64,000 bases of DNA, taken from positions 806,001 through 870,000 of the forward strand of contig NZ_JAPDDT010000001.1 in the NCBI RefSeq assembly GCF_025950235.1, in the 5' to 3' direction. Of the stretch, positions 56,057 through 64,000 are shown in pieces. Source of the stretch: Luteolibacter arcticus. GTDB taxonomy: Bacteria; Verrucomicrobiota; Verrucomicrobiia; Verrucomicrobiales; Akkermansiaceae. A program made the position numbers and the translations under genes. Positions within the stretch are counted from its first letter, which is position 1; each line of letters begins with the position of its first letter. The notes beneath the pieces were generated by a model. The model worked only from the letters and a program-made list of their open reading frames with translations. It searched no databases and was not told the origin of the DNA.

Positions 56057-56777
56057 AGTCGATCGCGTGACGAAACGCTACGGCGCGACCACCGCGCTCG
56101 ATGGCCTGTCGCTGCACCTCGCCTCGGCGCGGGTGATGGTGCTGATCGGCCCCTCGGGCGGCGGGAAGAGCACGCTGCTCCGGGTGTTAGGCGGCCTCGA
56201 AACCGCCGATGAAGGCACGGTGCAGGTCAACGACCACCGGCTCATCGCCGACCCCGCCGCGCTCCAGGCCTACCGCCGGCAAAACGGCTTCCTGTTCCAA
56301 CAGTTCAACCTCTTCCCCCACATGAGCGCGCGGCGGAACATCACGCTGCCGCTCGAAAAAGTCCACGGTCACCCCCCCGACAAGGCGCTCCAACTGGCGG
56401 AGCAGGCACTCGGCAGGTTCGGGCTGTTAGAGCACGCGGACAAGTTGCCCGCCCAACTCTCCGGCGGCCAGCAGCAGCGCGTCGGCATCGCCCGCGCGGT
56501 TGCCTTCTCGCCGGAGGTGCTGTTCCTCGACGAGCCGACCTCGGCGCTCGACCCCGAAATGACGGCCGAGGTGTTGGAGCTGATCCAGGAGCTCGCCGAA
56601 GCCGGGCAGGACATCATTCTCAGCACCCATGAGATGGGCTTCGCCCGCGCCGTGGCGGATCAGGTTGCGTTCGTCGCCGCGGGAAAGATCGAGGAGTTCC
56701 GCCCCCCTGCCGAACTGTTCGGCGCGCCCGAATCGGCGCTCTGCCAACGCTTCCTCTCGCGGGTCATGCGCTATTGA
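56046..56777 (+). CDS. Polar amino acid ABC transporter ATPase (GlnQ/HisP type)
   Basis: A 243-residue ATPase: Walker [14 protein letters not shown]-loop in [15 protein letters not shown], signature [15 protein letters not shown], Walker [17 protein letters not shown]-loop STHEMGF. This is the classical PAAT family ATPase. It overlaps the permease by 11 bases, which suggests coupling. With the binding protein and permease it forms a complete amino acid importer. Confidence 0.95.
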   Translation: MKLEVDRVTKRYGATTALDGLSLHLASARVMVLIGPSGGGKSTLLRVLGGLETADEGTVQVNDHRLIADPAALQAYRRQNGFLFQQFNLFPHMSARRNITLPLEKVHGHPPDKALQLAEQALGRFGLLEHADKLPAQLSGGQQQRVGIARAVAFSPEVLFLDEPTSALDPEMTAEVLELIQELAEAGQDIILSTHEMGFARAVADQVAFVAAGKIEEFRPPAELFGAPESALCQRFLSRVMRY

Positions 56778-56846
56778 TCCACTGTTCAGGCGAACCATTT
56801 CTTTCTTGCCTTGGCTGATGTTCCAGCGAACAGTTCCAGAGAAGTC

Positions 56847-57302
56847 ATGAACACGGAAACCACGCTCGACCCCCAACGTCTCCCCCAGCTTCCGATCTAC
56901 AAGCCCAACAGCCGCGGCACCGGAGGCGTCATCCGCTTTGGCCTCAATCCCGCCAAATCCGCGCTTTTCGTCGATGCCGCCCCGCAGACCGGCGACAAGC
57001 AGTTCGATTGGGAACGGAAGCTCACCATGAAGTGGAGCCTCACCGATATCGGTGCCGCCTTGTCCGTGCTCCAAGGCCGGCAGAGCGAAGCCAAGCTTTT
57101 CCATCAGTCGGAGAAGTCGAACAGCGCGTTCGAGATCGTGGAGCGCACCGATCCGGACCGTGCGCCCTACCTGCTGAGCCTGTCCCGGCAGGATGCCGCG
57201 GACAAGTCAGTGCGGAAGGTCGCCATCCCCGTCACGCACGCCGAAGCAGCTACGCTTGAAGCTGCCCTGCGTGCCGCCATTGCCCGGTTGCTGGCGTGGT
57301 GA
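56847..57302 (+). CDS. Whirly-like single-stranded-DNA-binding protein
   Basis: A 151-residue protein that matches plant Whirly transcription/ssDNA-binding proteins in my memory: FDWERKLTMKWSLTDIGAALSVLQG (residues 53-77) against '[23 protein letters not shown]', then a short acidic stretch and LFHQSE against 'FFHDP', and the C-terminal VAIPVTHAEAATLEAA... RLLAW against 'FTVPVTTAEFAVMRTA...HIMGW'. The final W is kept. Whirly proteins form tetrameric rings that bind ssDNA and guard organelle genomes; kinetoplastid MRP proteins are relatives. It is not a known neighbour of the amino acid transporter, 69 bases upstream. ATG 56847 is chosen because upstream residues are not conserved. Confidence 0.68.
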   Translation: MNTETTLDPQRLPQLPIYKPNSRGTGGVIRFGLNPAKSALFVDAAPQTGDKQFDWERKLTMKWSLTDIGAALSVLQGRQSEAKLFHQSEKSNSAFEIVERTDPDRAPYLLSLSRQDAADKSVRKVAIPVTHAEAATLEAALRAAIARLLAW

Positions 57303-57480
57303 AGGCAGCGGCGCTTTCTTTGCCAGGCAGCACCTCCAAGAGCTGCTTGGGTGATGCGATAGGGAGGAACCGGATTCATGGGATCATCGGAACCTCCGTA
57401 GCTTCCCGGCCTCCCACAAACGTGGGAACTCGTTCATCCCCATTGAGTGGGAGAGACTCGCATCTCGGTTGCTTGGGTTC

Positions 57481-57515
57481 GATTCAAGGATACACCGGCC
57501 AGTGATCCTTGAATC
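57481..57515. other. Perfect stem-loop upstream of the LamG/TSP3 gene
   Basis: GATTCAAGGAT (57481-57491) and ATCCTTGAATC (57505-57515) form an 11-bp perfect stem with a 13-base loop, 55 bases before the ATG at 57570. No T-run follows on either strand, so it looks like an operator or a leader RNA hairpin rather than a terminator. Confidence 0.5.
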
Positions 57516-57569
57516 AGGAAGTCGTTTCGTCGCCCGGCGGTGGCGGCTTCCAAGAACCCAAAACAACCC

Positions 57570-60563
57570 ATGAAATCCCAAGCGAATCCGCTCGTAGCGG
57601 TCGTCCTGTCCACTGGCATGCTCTGGCCCCTGACCCAAGCGGCCGTGACACCCTACTCCGGCTCGGAGGCCAATACTGCCTTCCTCTTTCATCTCGACGA
57701 CACCAGCGGCTCGGTCGCCGCCAACTCGGCCTCCGGAGCGGCGGCCTCCAAGCTCCAGGCATTGACTGTCGATGGAAACCCCCTCTCCGGGACAGGAGCC
57801 GCGACCAATGTGACCACCTTGTGGGGTGGCGTCGCCTTTCCCGGCTTCGGCACCGCGGCCAATCTCTCCGGCGCGGATGACCTCGGCCTCCCGATCGACG
57901 TCACCGGCCCATCCGCCGTACCCGACGGCACCTTCGTCGCCTCCGGCGGCACCAATGCGGACACCATCAGCCTCTCCAGTATCATGGGGACCGACAGTGC
58001 CTTCACCATCGAGGCACTGGTCAATATCCCGAACCTGACCACCGCCAGCCGCTCGATCGCTCAAACGGACAGCAGCAACGGCAACGATACCCGCGGCTTC
58101 CAGTTCCGCATCAGCAACGGCAACGTCGAACTGAACTCGATCGGCCTCTTCAGCAACAATGGCACCGGCGCCACCACTTTCGCGATTCCGACCACCGGTG
58201 CCAATGCGTTTGTCGCCAACGAATGGTTCCACATCGCGCTGGTTTACACGAATGCCAGCGGTGCCGAGTCATCGACGATCTATTGGACGCGGGTGAACGC
58301 AGCCACCGAGCAAGCCAGCGTGCTCGGCACCACCGGGAACGAAGGCGTGGACCCGGCCTGGGTATCGCCACTCGTCATCGGCAACGAGGGCCGCAACACC
58401 GGCAGCGGCGTCAACATGTGGGAGGGCCTGCGCGGATTGATCGATGAAGTCCGCATCAGCAAAGTAGCTCGCACCCCCACGCAGTTCATTTTCACGCCAA
58501 ACGGCGACACGGATGGCGACGAACTGCTCGACTCATGGGAACTCATCCACTTCCGCGAAAACGAATCGGAAACCGTCGTCCAAGTCCTCGCGAAGCAAGG
58601 CAAAACCGGCAATCCGGATGGAGACTCCGCGGACAACTTCACTGAACAGAATGCCGGCTCAGATCCGAACAACGCCCAGTCCATTCCCGGCGACATCGAT
58701 GGTGACGGCCTCGGCGATCCTTGGGAAATCACCCACTTCGGCGTCATCACCGCCCAGGATGGCAATGGCGACCCCGACAATGACTACGCCTACAACGAGG
58801 ACGAGGAAACGGCGGGCACCGATCCTTCCGGCACCGATGGCTCCACTAGCTTCCCTGACTCGGAGCCGGATGGCTTGAGCGATGGCTGGGAGCTTTTCCG
58901 CTTCGATGATCTCGATGAAATCGCGAACGGCGACCCGGATCACGACCTCTACACCAATGCCGAGGAGTACACCGCTGGCACCGACCCGACCCAGCAACTC
59001 TCCGCTCTGGACAGCGACACCGACGGCCTCAATGACGGCTGGGAAGCGCTCTACTTCCACCTGACCGGCGAAAGCCGTGCCACCACGCTCGCCAAGCAAA
59101 CCGGTACCGGCGATCCCGACGGGGACCACTACAGCAACGAAGAGGAAGAAGCCGCGTCGACCAATCCGACCACCGCGCAGAAGCCATCCGATACCGACGC
59201 GGACGGCCTGCTCGATTCATGGGAGCAGTTCCATTTCACCAACCTCGACGAGACCGGCACCGGCAATACCGATGGCGACTCCGCCAATCACTCGGCCGAA
59301 CAAGCCGCCGGTTCGAATCCCACGCTTGCCAGTTCAACCCCGGCTGACATCGACGGCGACGGCACCCTCGACACGGAGGAAGCCTTCCACCCCTACACCG
59401 CCGATTCGAACACGCTTCACCTGTGGCACCTCGATGAAGTGGATCAGGCTGCTGCCGATGCAGGCAGCGGTGCGCTTTCCATGGCCGCGCTGAATGCCAA
59501 CGGCCGGCTGTGGGCTCCATCGCTTGCCGGCTTTGCCACCGGTCTCGATCCATCGCCCGGACGTGGCACGCTGACGGGCGGCGCGCTTGCCGCCAAGCCT
59601 CTGGTCAATGGCACGTCGGACAATGCCACGCTGACCTACGCCGGCGTCGATGGTGCCTTCACCTTCGAAGCGATCGTGCGCATCGATTTCGATCCGGCCG
59701 TGGCGCCAGCGACCGTGAACCCGATGCAGATCTTGACCGGCGAGGCGGACGAAGCCGCCAGCCGCGTGTGGCAATTCCGCCTCGTGCCCGTCGGCGGCGC
59801 GGGTAACACCGCGGGCACCGCTCCGCTGCTGGAATTCATCAACCTCCACGCCGAGACCGCCATCCAGTCGCTATCGGTTGCGCTGCCGATCAGCAGCGAC
59901 CCCGACGCCATCGCCCAGGGCGGCTGGTATCATGTCGCGGTCGCCTACAACGGCACCGAGGCCACCGCCGACAACTTCAAGTTCTATTGGACCCTGCTCG
60001 ATTCCACGCGCACGCAGGCCAACGAGGTCTTCTCCGGCCAGATGACCAGCGACCTGATCACGGCAACACCCGATTTCACCATCGGCAACGAAGGCCGCGA
60101 TTTCGGCTCCGGCGTCGGCAGCACGGACAGTTTCCTGGGTGTGGTGGACGAAGTCCGCATCAGCGACATCGCCCGCACACCGGCCCAGTTCCTCTTCGCC
60201 GGGGGCGATGACGATAGCGACAATGACGACCTGCCGGACAGTTGGGAAACCACCTACTTCGACGGACTTGCGGAGATCGCGACCGGAGACTTCGAGCACG
60301 ATGGCACCGACAATCTCACGGAGTATCGCCTGGGGCTGATCCCGAACGGCGGCAGCTCGCGCTTTGCCGCCACCCGCACCAGCGGCGGTGCCATCCAGTG
60401 GCCGAGCGTCACCGGCGTCACCTTCAAGATCGAGCGCAGCATCAACCTGAGCGGATGGAGCACGCTCGAAGCCGCCTTCGCCGGCACGGCGGGGACCGCC
60501 AGCTACACCGATCCTGAGCCACCGGCGGGCAAGGCATTCTACAAGATCACGCTCAATCCCTGA
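57570..60563 (+). CDS. Large secreted protein with two LamG-like domains and thrombospondin type-3 calcium repeats
   Basis: A 997-residue protein with a signal peptide (MKSQANPLVAVVLSTGMLWPLTQAA). Residues about 35-315 and 600-885 are two concanavalin/LamG-like domains; both end with similar text (IGNEGRNTGSGVNMWEGLRG... IDEVRISKVARTPTQF and IGNEGRDFGSGVGSTDSFLG... VDEVRISDIARTPAQF), showing an internal duplication. Between them and after them are Asp/Gly-rich repeats (DTDGDELLDSWELIHF, DIDGDGLGDPWEITHFG, DTDGLNDGWEALYFHL), typical TSP3 calcium sites. The C-terminus (FKIERSINLSGWSTL) is like many Verrucomicrobia surface proteins. It may bind polysaccharide. ATG 57570 is chosen over GTG 57540 for the signal. 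Confidence 0.85.
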   Translation: MKSQANPLVAVVLSTGMLWPLTQAAVTPYSGSEANTAFLFHLDDTSGSVAANSASGAAASKLQALTVDGNPLSGTGAATNVTTLWGGVAFPGFGTAANLSGADDLGLPIDVTGPSAVPDGTFVASGGTNADTISLSSIMGTDSAFTIEALVNIPNLTTASRSIAQTDSSNGNDTRGFQFRISNGNVELNSIGLFSNNGTGATTFAIPTTGANAFVANEWFHIALVYTNASGAESSTIYWTRVNAATEQASVLGTTGNEGVDPAWVSPLVIGNEGRNTGSGVNMWEGLRGLIDEVRISKVARTPTQFIFTPNGDTDGDELLDSWELIHFRENESETVVQVLAKQGKTGNPDGDSADNFTEQNAGSDPNNAQSIPGDIDGDGLGDPWEITHFGVITAQDGNGDPDNDYAYNEDEETAGTDPSGTDGSTSFPDSEPDGLSDGWELFRFDDLDEIANGDPDHDLYTNAEEYTAGTDPTQQLSALDSDTDGLNDGWEALYFHLTGESRATTLAKQTGTGDPDGDHYSNEEEEAASTNPTTAQKPSDTDADGLLDSWEQFHFTNLDETGTGNTDGDSANHSAEQAAGSNPTLASSTPADIDGDGTLDTEEAFHPYTADSNTLHLWHLDEVDQAAADAGSGALSMAALNANGRLWAPSLAGFATGLDPSPGRGTLTGGALAAKPLVNGTSDNATLTYAGVDGAFTFEAIVRIDFDPAVAPATVNPMQILTGEADEAASRVWQFRLVPVGGAGNTAGTAPLLEFINLHAETAIQSLSVALPISSDPDAIAQGGWYHVAVAYNGTEATADNFKFYWTLLDSTRTQANEVFSGQMTSDLITATPDFTIGNEGRDFGSGVGSTDSFLGVVDEVRISDIARTPAQFLFAGGDDDSDNDDLPDSWETTYFDGLAEIATGDFEHDGTDNLTEYRLGLIPNGGSSRFAATRTSGGAIQWPSVTGVTFKIERSINLSGWSTLEAAFAGTAGTASYTDPEPPAGKAFYKITLNP

Positions 60564-60588
60564 ATTCCCGGGTCGTGGGTTCAAAGGG

Positions 60589-60620
60589 AGGCCGGGGATC
60601 GAACGTTCGATTCCCGGCCT
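60589..60620 (+). terminator. Palindromic hairpin after the LamG/TSP3 gene, probable terminator
   Basis: AGGCCGGGGATCGAAC (60589-60604) is followed directly by GTTCGATTCCCGGCCT (60605-60620): a 16-base stem with one G-T wobble and no real loop (the tip opens to GAAC/GTTC). TCTCGTG follows, so the T-run is weak. It lies 26 bases after the stop. Confidence 0.55.
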
Positions 60621-60690
60621 TCTCGTGTGACGGCAGGGAGAGCGCTTTTCAGGCGTGCGCCCCTACCGCCTTTCCATCAAAATTCCTGCC

Positions 60691-61086
60691 ATGGAAATCC
60701 TGCGAGCTGGCTCCCGTCCCTCCAACAAAGGCCCCGAAGACTGGTTCACCGGTGCCGTGCGCATCGACCCGGTCATCCAGACGGGTGCCCCGGCACGCGT
60801 CGCCGCGGCCACCGTCACCTTCGAGCCCGGCGCCCGCACCGCCTGGCACACCCACCCGCTGGGCCAGACCCTGCTCGTCACCGCGGGCTGTGGCCGCGTG
60901 CAGCGGGAGGGAGGTGCGGTCGAGGAAATCCGCCCCGGCGACGTCGTCTGGTTCCCGCCGGGCGAGAAGCACTGGCACGGAGCCGCGCCGAGCACCGCGA
61001 TGACCCACATCGCCATTCAGGAGCAGTTGGACGGCAAGGCAGTCGATTGGCTGGAGAAAGTCAGCGAAGAGCAGTATTTTGGCTAG
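60691..61086 (+). CDS. Cupin-domain protein
   Basis: A 131-residue single-domain cupin. Metal-site motifs are [24 protein letters not shown] and [19 protein letters not shown], which fit the '(R)-mandelonitrile lyase/AraC-like cupin' or carboxymuconolactone-associated type. The final ALPHA helix [19 protein letters not shown] is also common in these proteins. ATG 60691 was chosen as 'gccATGg'; the open frame continues upstream. Function unknown. It precedes nspC by 89 bases. Confidence 0.85.
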   Translation: MEILRAGSRPSNKGPEDWFTGAVRIDPVIQTGAPARVAAATVTFEPGARTAWHTHPLGQTLLVTAGCGRVQREGGAVEEIRPGDVVWFPPGEKHWHGAAPSTAMTHIAIQEQLDGKAVDWLEKVSEEQYFG

Positions 61087-61175
61087 GGTGCCTCCACCGC
61101 CAACTGCCCGGCTTGAGGCAATGCCGTTCGAATTTGGAACTTGGCACTTCCTCCTTGGAACTTCCTCCTCTCCGC

Positions 61176-62384
61176 GTGGCCTCGTTCGTCATTTCCCTCG
61201 CCGCGCTGAAGCGCAATACCGCCATCCTTCGCGAAACCGCCGATGCCGCGGGGTGCAAGATCGTGCTCGCGCTGAAGGGCTTCTCCTGTTGGAAAGCCTT
61301 TCCCCATTTCCGTGATCAACTCGACGGCTGCTGCGCCTCCGGCCTGTGGGAGGCATTGCTGGCACGCGACTATTTCCAGAAGCACGTGGTGACCTACTCC
61401 CCTGGCTATCAGGAGGAGGAAATCCGGCAGCTCTGCGAGTTCACGCATCACCTCGACTTCAACTCGCTGTCGCAGTGGTTCCGCTTCCGCGACATCGTGA
61501 TGGCGCATCCGCGCTTCCAGAGCGGTGATCTGCTGTGTGGTTTGCGCGTGAACCCGCAGTGCTCGACCGGTGAAACCCCGCTTTACGATCCATGCGTGCC
61601 CGGCTCGCGGCTCGGCATCACCGCCGACCAACTCGAAGGCGCGGACTTGACCGGCCTGTCCGGCCTGCACTTCCACACGCTGTGCGAGCAAAACTCGGAC
61701 GACCTTGAGAAGACGCTCGCCGCAGTCGATGAGAAGTTCGGCCATCTACTACGTTCACCGCAGTTCACCTACCTGAACATGGGCGGCGGCCACTGGATCA
61801 CCAAGCCCTTCTACGATCGCGAGCGGTTGATCCGTCTCGTCCGCGAGACAAAGGCGAAATACGATGTCGAAGTCTGGCTCGAACCCGGCGAGGCCGCGGC
61901 GATCCACACCGGCGTGCTGCGCGCGGAGGTGCTCGATGTCTTCGAGTCCGCAGGCCACAAGCTGGTCATCCTCGATGTCTCGGCCACCGCGCACATGCCA
62001 GACGTCCTCGAAATGCCCTACCGGCCCGACGTTTATCTCGCGTCCACTGGGAGCGCAGAATTCATTCCGCCCGAAGCCACGCCACGCCCCGCCGTCACCT
62101 TCGAAGGCGAGACCTATCAACTCTCCAGCGAATCCGGCGAGCACCTCTACCGCATCGGCGGCCCCACCTGCCTTGCCGGCGACGTCACCGGCGACTTCGC
62201 CTTCCCACGGCCACTCAAGCCCGGCGACACCCTCGTCTTCGACGACATGGCGCACTACACGATGGTGAAGACGACCACCTTCAACGGCGTCCCCCACCCC
62301 TCCATCGTCTTCCAGCATGAGGATGGAACCCTGGAGACCATCCGGGAGTTCGGCTACGCGGATTTCCGGGACCGGCTCGCGTAG
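61176..62384 (+). CDS. nspC: Carboxynorspermidine decarboxylase
   Basis: A 402-residue PLP-dependent decarboxylase of fold III (alanine racemase-like barrel) that makes spermidine or norspermidine from the carboxy form. The Schiff-base lysine is K34 in VLALKGFSCW; GLRVNPQCSTGETPLYDPCVPGSRLGI, FHTLCEQNSDDLEKTL, MGGGHWITKP and GPTCLAGDVTGDFAF are the family's stretches. GTG 61176 is used (ASFVISLAALKRN is the conserved start); a TTG at 61155 is also in frame. The partner carboxynorspermidine dehydrogenase is not in the window. Confidence 0.9.
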   Translation: MASFVISLAALKRNTAILRETADAAGCKIVLALKGFSCWKAFPHFRDQLDGCCASGLWEALLARDYFQKHVVTYSPGYQEEEIRQLCEFTHHLDFNSLSQWFRFRDIVMAHPRFQSGDLLCGLRVNPQCSTGETPLYDPCVPGSRLGITADQLEGADLTGLSGLHFHTLCEQNSDDLEKTLAAVDEKFGHLLRSPQFTYLNMGGGHWITKPFYDRERLIRLVRETKAKYDVEVWLEPGEAAAIHTGVLRAEVLDVFESAGHKLVILDVSATAHMPDVLEMPYRPDVYLASTGSAEFIPPEATPRPAVTFEGETYQLSSESGEHLYRIGGPTCLAGDVTGDFAFPRPLKPGDTLVFDDMAHYTMVKTTTFNGVPHPSIVFQHEDGTLETIREFGYADFRDRLA

Positions 62385-62386
62385 TT

Positions 62387-62439
62387 AAGGAGCGTGGACA
62401 TACTGTCCGCGCAGTGTCGACGGAACGTCGACACTCCTT
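62387..62439. repeat. Three-hairpin palindromic element after nspC
   Basis: The outer arms AAGGAGCGTGGAC (62387-62399) and GTCGACACTCCTT (62427-62439) pair with two mismatches; inside are GGACA-TAC-TGTCC (62396-62408) and GTCGAC-GGAAC-GTCGAC (62416-62432). It starts 3 bases after the nspC stop and has no T-run. It may be another REP-type element or a processing signal. Confidence 0.6.
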
Positions 62440-62527
62440 ATGGGTGAAGCCCGGGTGAATTCGCCGTGAACGGGACGAGTGAATTTGACCTCAACCTGTT
62501 GGAGGACTCATACCCGACGGGAAGGTT

Positions 62528-62950
62528 ATGTTGCTCCGTCTCGCGTTCATCCTCTTCGCCTCGGCGTTCGTCTCGCTCATCGTCCTCGCGGATCGAGGTC
62601 AGATCGGACACATCTGGACGTTCATCGCCATGGTCCCCTTGGGCGACAAGCTCGGTCATCTGGGACTGGTCGGCACGCTGACCGTGCTGCTGAACCTGCA
62701 ACTGAAGCGCCGTGAGGCCGCCCCTCTCATGCTTGGCAGCTTGATCGTCCTTGCGGGCATGATGCTGGAGGAAGGAAGCCAGTATTTCATCCCCGTCCGG
62801 AGCTTCGATGGCTTCGATGCGCTGGCGAACCTGATCGGCGTCCTTTGTGGCGAGGGCTTGGTGCGAATGCTCCCCCGCCGCGTCACGAAACGGGATCGGC
62901 CGCGATCGCCACGAGCGGTGGCGGCACCGGCATCCTGCGGCGCGCCTTGA
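62528..62950 (+). CDS. VanZ-like membrane protein
   Basis: A 140-residue protein with about four membrane segments (MLLRLAFILFASAFVSLIVLADR, GHLGLVGTLTVLLNL, APLMLGSLIVLAGMMLEE) and the VanZ-type charged/aromatic stretch ... MMLEEGSQYFIPVRSFDGFDALANLIGVLCG, which matches 'E.(l)Q...p.R..d..D..aN..G'. VanZ-family proteins are small membrane proteins of unclear function, some linked to teicoplanin resistance. Its last 68 bases overlap the end of the convergent gene on the minus strand. Confidence 0.78.
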   Translation: MLLRLAFILFASAFVSLIVLADRGQIGHIWTFIAMVPLGDKLGHLGLVGTLTVLLNLQLKRREAAPLMLGSLIVLAGMMLEEGSQYFIPVRSFDGFDALANLIGVLCGEGLVRMLPRRVTKRDRPRSPRAVAAPASCGAP

Positions 62951-64000
62951 GCAGGAACACCACGGTCGCGATCGCATGCAGGGCGAGCGAGACGTAAAAC
63001 ACCGCCCGGACATTCACCATCGGCAAGCCGGCGACCTCCGCGAACGAGGCATAGCCCGGTAGCACCAGACCGGACATGCCCGCCACCCACATCGGCCAAG
63101 TGTCAGGCTGGACCGACATCAGCACGCCAACGGCCGAGATCATCAGCGGCACGATCCACAGTGCGAAGCCGGCAAACAGCGCCACTTTCCAACCACGCCA
63201 CAACACCAGCGCATGGCTGGCACAGGCTGGCACCACCAGCGACGCGGAAATCCAAAGCATGTCGGCAATCTTGAACTCAACCACCTGCAGTGCCGGGGTT
63301 TCACGAAGCAAGGTGCGGACCACGACGCACCACGCAACGGCGGCGAGCAGCGAAAGAAGCACGACCCATGGCAGCGAGTTCCGTCCATCGTTCCACCACG
63401 GGGCGCGGACGAGATGCCGGCAACGCGCCCGCGCCTCCGGCGTCGGGACCAGTGTGGCGGTGAGCAACAGATTGATCAGTCCCAGCACCACGGCGAAACC
63501 GGAGACCCACAGCACACCGATCAAAGGGATGCCGGCGTCAGATACCTTTCGCATCGAGAGCCGTGAGCTGCCGGTATCGAAGATATCGTCGAGCCCTTGG
63601 CCTTGTGAAAAACCGGGCAGCAACTCCCCGCAGGTGAGAGTTAGCATCCACGCGGCAAGCAAGGCCGTTCCGACCTTGCCGAGGAGTTGCGAATCCTGAT
63701 CATTCCAGCGGCGCACCAGCATCGCCACCAGTGCGGCGAGCGCGGTGACCGTGATGATCCAGTGGTAGCCGGAGACCGCGATTTCCCAGCGGAAGAAATC
63801 GACCGGCATCGGGATGGCCTCGCGCGGGTAAAAGCCCTTCGGCTCCAGCACGCCGGGCGTCGCGGACACGATTTCGTAGAGGATCGCCGACTCCGCACCC
63901 AGGTGCGAAATCAGGCCGATGCCAAAGCCACTGAAGAATGGCAGCACGAAGTGCAGCAGGATCACCAGCACCTGCGAGATGGTCCCAGCGAGGATCTTCT
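62883..64000 (-). CDS. Multi-pass membrane protein, N-terminus cut by window edge
   Basis: The frame is open to the window end (a GTG at 63971 is internal), giving at least 372 residues with about eight or more membrane segments, for example ILLHFVLPFFSGFGIGLI, WIITVTALAALVAMLV, LIGVLWVSGFAVVLGLINLLL, WVVLLSLLAAVAWCVV and IVPLMISAVGVLM. The layout with a large loop (SRLSMRKVSDAG) after the third segment is reminiscent of ABC-2-type permeases or other export proteins, but no motif decides. Gene symbol not assigned. Confidence 0.6.
   Translation of the reverse strand, partial: KILAGTISQVLVILLHFVLPFFSGFGIGLISHLGAESAILYEIVSATPGVLEPKGFYPREAIPMPVDFFRWEIAVSGYHWIITVTALAALVAMLVRRWNDQDSQLLGKVGTALLAAWMLTLTCGELLPGFSQGQGLDDIFDTGSSRLSMRKVSDAGIPLIGVLWVSGFAVVLGLINLLLTATLVPTPEARARCRHLVRAPWWNDGRNSLPWVVLLSLLAAVAWCVVVRTLLRETPALQVVEFKIADMLWISASLVVPACASHALVLWRGWKVALFAGFALWIVPLMISAVGVLMSVQPDTWPMWVAGMSGLVLPGYASFAEVAGLPMVNVRAVFYVSLALHAIATVVFLLKARRRMPVPPPLVAIAADPVS

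Noticed and set aside
60627..61175. Upstream extension of nspC.
   Set aside because: Overlaps the cupin gene in another frame and lacks NspC-like sequence; GTG 61176 fits.

Overview
The window reads as a chromosomal segment of a high-GC, Gram-negative member of the Verrucomicrobiota, probably Verrucomicrobiales and Luteolibacter/Haloferula-like. I infer this from a 51-residue 'small basic protein' of the type shared by Chlamydiae and Verrucomicrobia (17248-17403), a Kdo transferase and many lipoproteins (an outer membrane with LPS), a large LamG/thrombospondin-3-repeat secreted protein, and several families of short palindromic dispersed repeats. No rRNA, tRNA, CRISPR array, prophage or complete insertion sequence was seen. 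Genes are dense and mostly housekeeping, with a few small accessory patches.

Layout. 1-381: 3' end of a TIR-like gene cut by the window edge. 396-4491: eukaryote-type hisA, ilvA, a Tat-exported metallo-beta-lactamase-fold enzyme and an orphan small gene. 4541-8582 (minus): lipoprotein-tyrA-aroA-cmk-plsC, an aromatic amino acid/CMP kinase/acyltransferase cluster. 8722-12922: an IF-1-like small protein and pyruvate carboxylase. 13056-15229 (minus): accessory patch with two immunity-like genes (one SMI1/KNR4 plus ankyrin) and a lipoprotein that looks like a gutted EF-Tu. 15327-21579: two rRNA pseudouridine synthases, upp, the small basic protein, acetyl-CoA synthetase and a coiled-coil protein. 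21810-29269: mpl, a HAD phosphatase, scpB-pheA, pyrD and small lipoproteins. 29379-33582: a DsbD-type reductant conduit and a eukaryote-type glycogen branching enzyme. 34212-37559: lactate-utilisation operon lutABC with an acetyltransferase gene embedded through 4-base overlaps. 37689-46781: ECF sigma factor, opcA-zwf, waaA, rsmD, eno and a GreA with a very long N-terminal extension. 46890-50143: PreA-like dihydropyrimidine dehydrogenase, an orphan SdhB, an HExxH protein and a vapBC toxin-antitoxin pair bracketed by direct repeats. 50460-57302: tricorn-like protease, polar amino acid ABC transporter and a Whirly-like ssDNA-binding protein. 57570-64000: LamG/TSP3 giant, cupin, carboxynorspermidine decarboxylase, VanZ-like protein and a truncated multi-pass membrane protein.

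Functional picture: central carbon metabolism (pyc, acs, eno, zwf/opcA, lut, glgB), amino acid and nucleotide synthesis (hisA, ilvA, tyrA, aroA, pheA, pyrD, upp, cmk), envelope (plsC, mpl, waaA, dsbD), and ribosome/RNA maintenance (rsuA, rluB, rsmD, greA, IF-1-like). The most unusual items are the degenerate EF-Tu-derived lipoprotein (14390-15229), the bacterial Whirly homologue (56847-57302), palindromic repeats whose hairpins covary between copies (1212-1310 with 43411-43550; 18532-18606), a frame-independent TGTTAG/CTAACA word that accounts for nearly all the TTA codons I found, and the repeat-bracketed vapBC. All assignments were made by reading the sequence; no database search was run.
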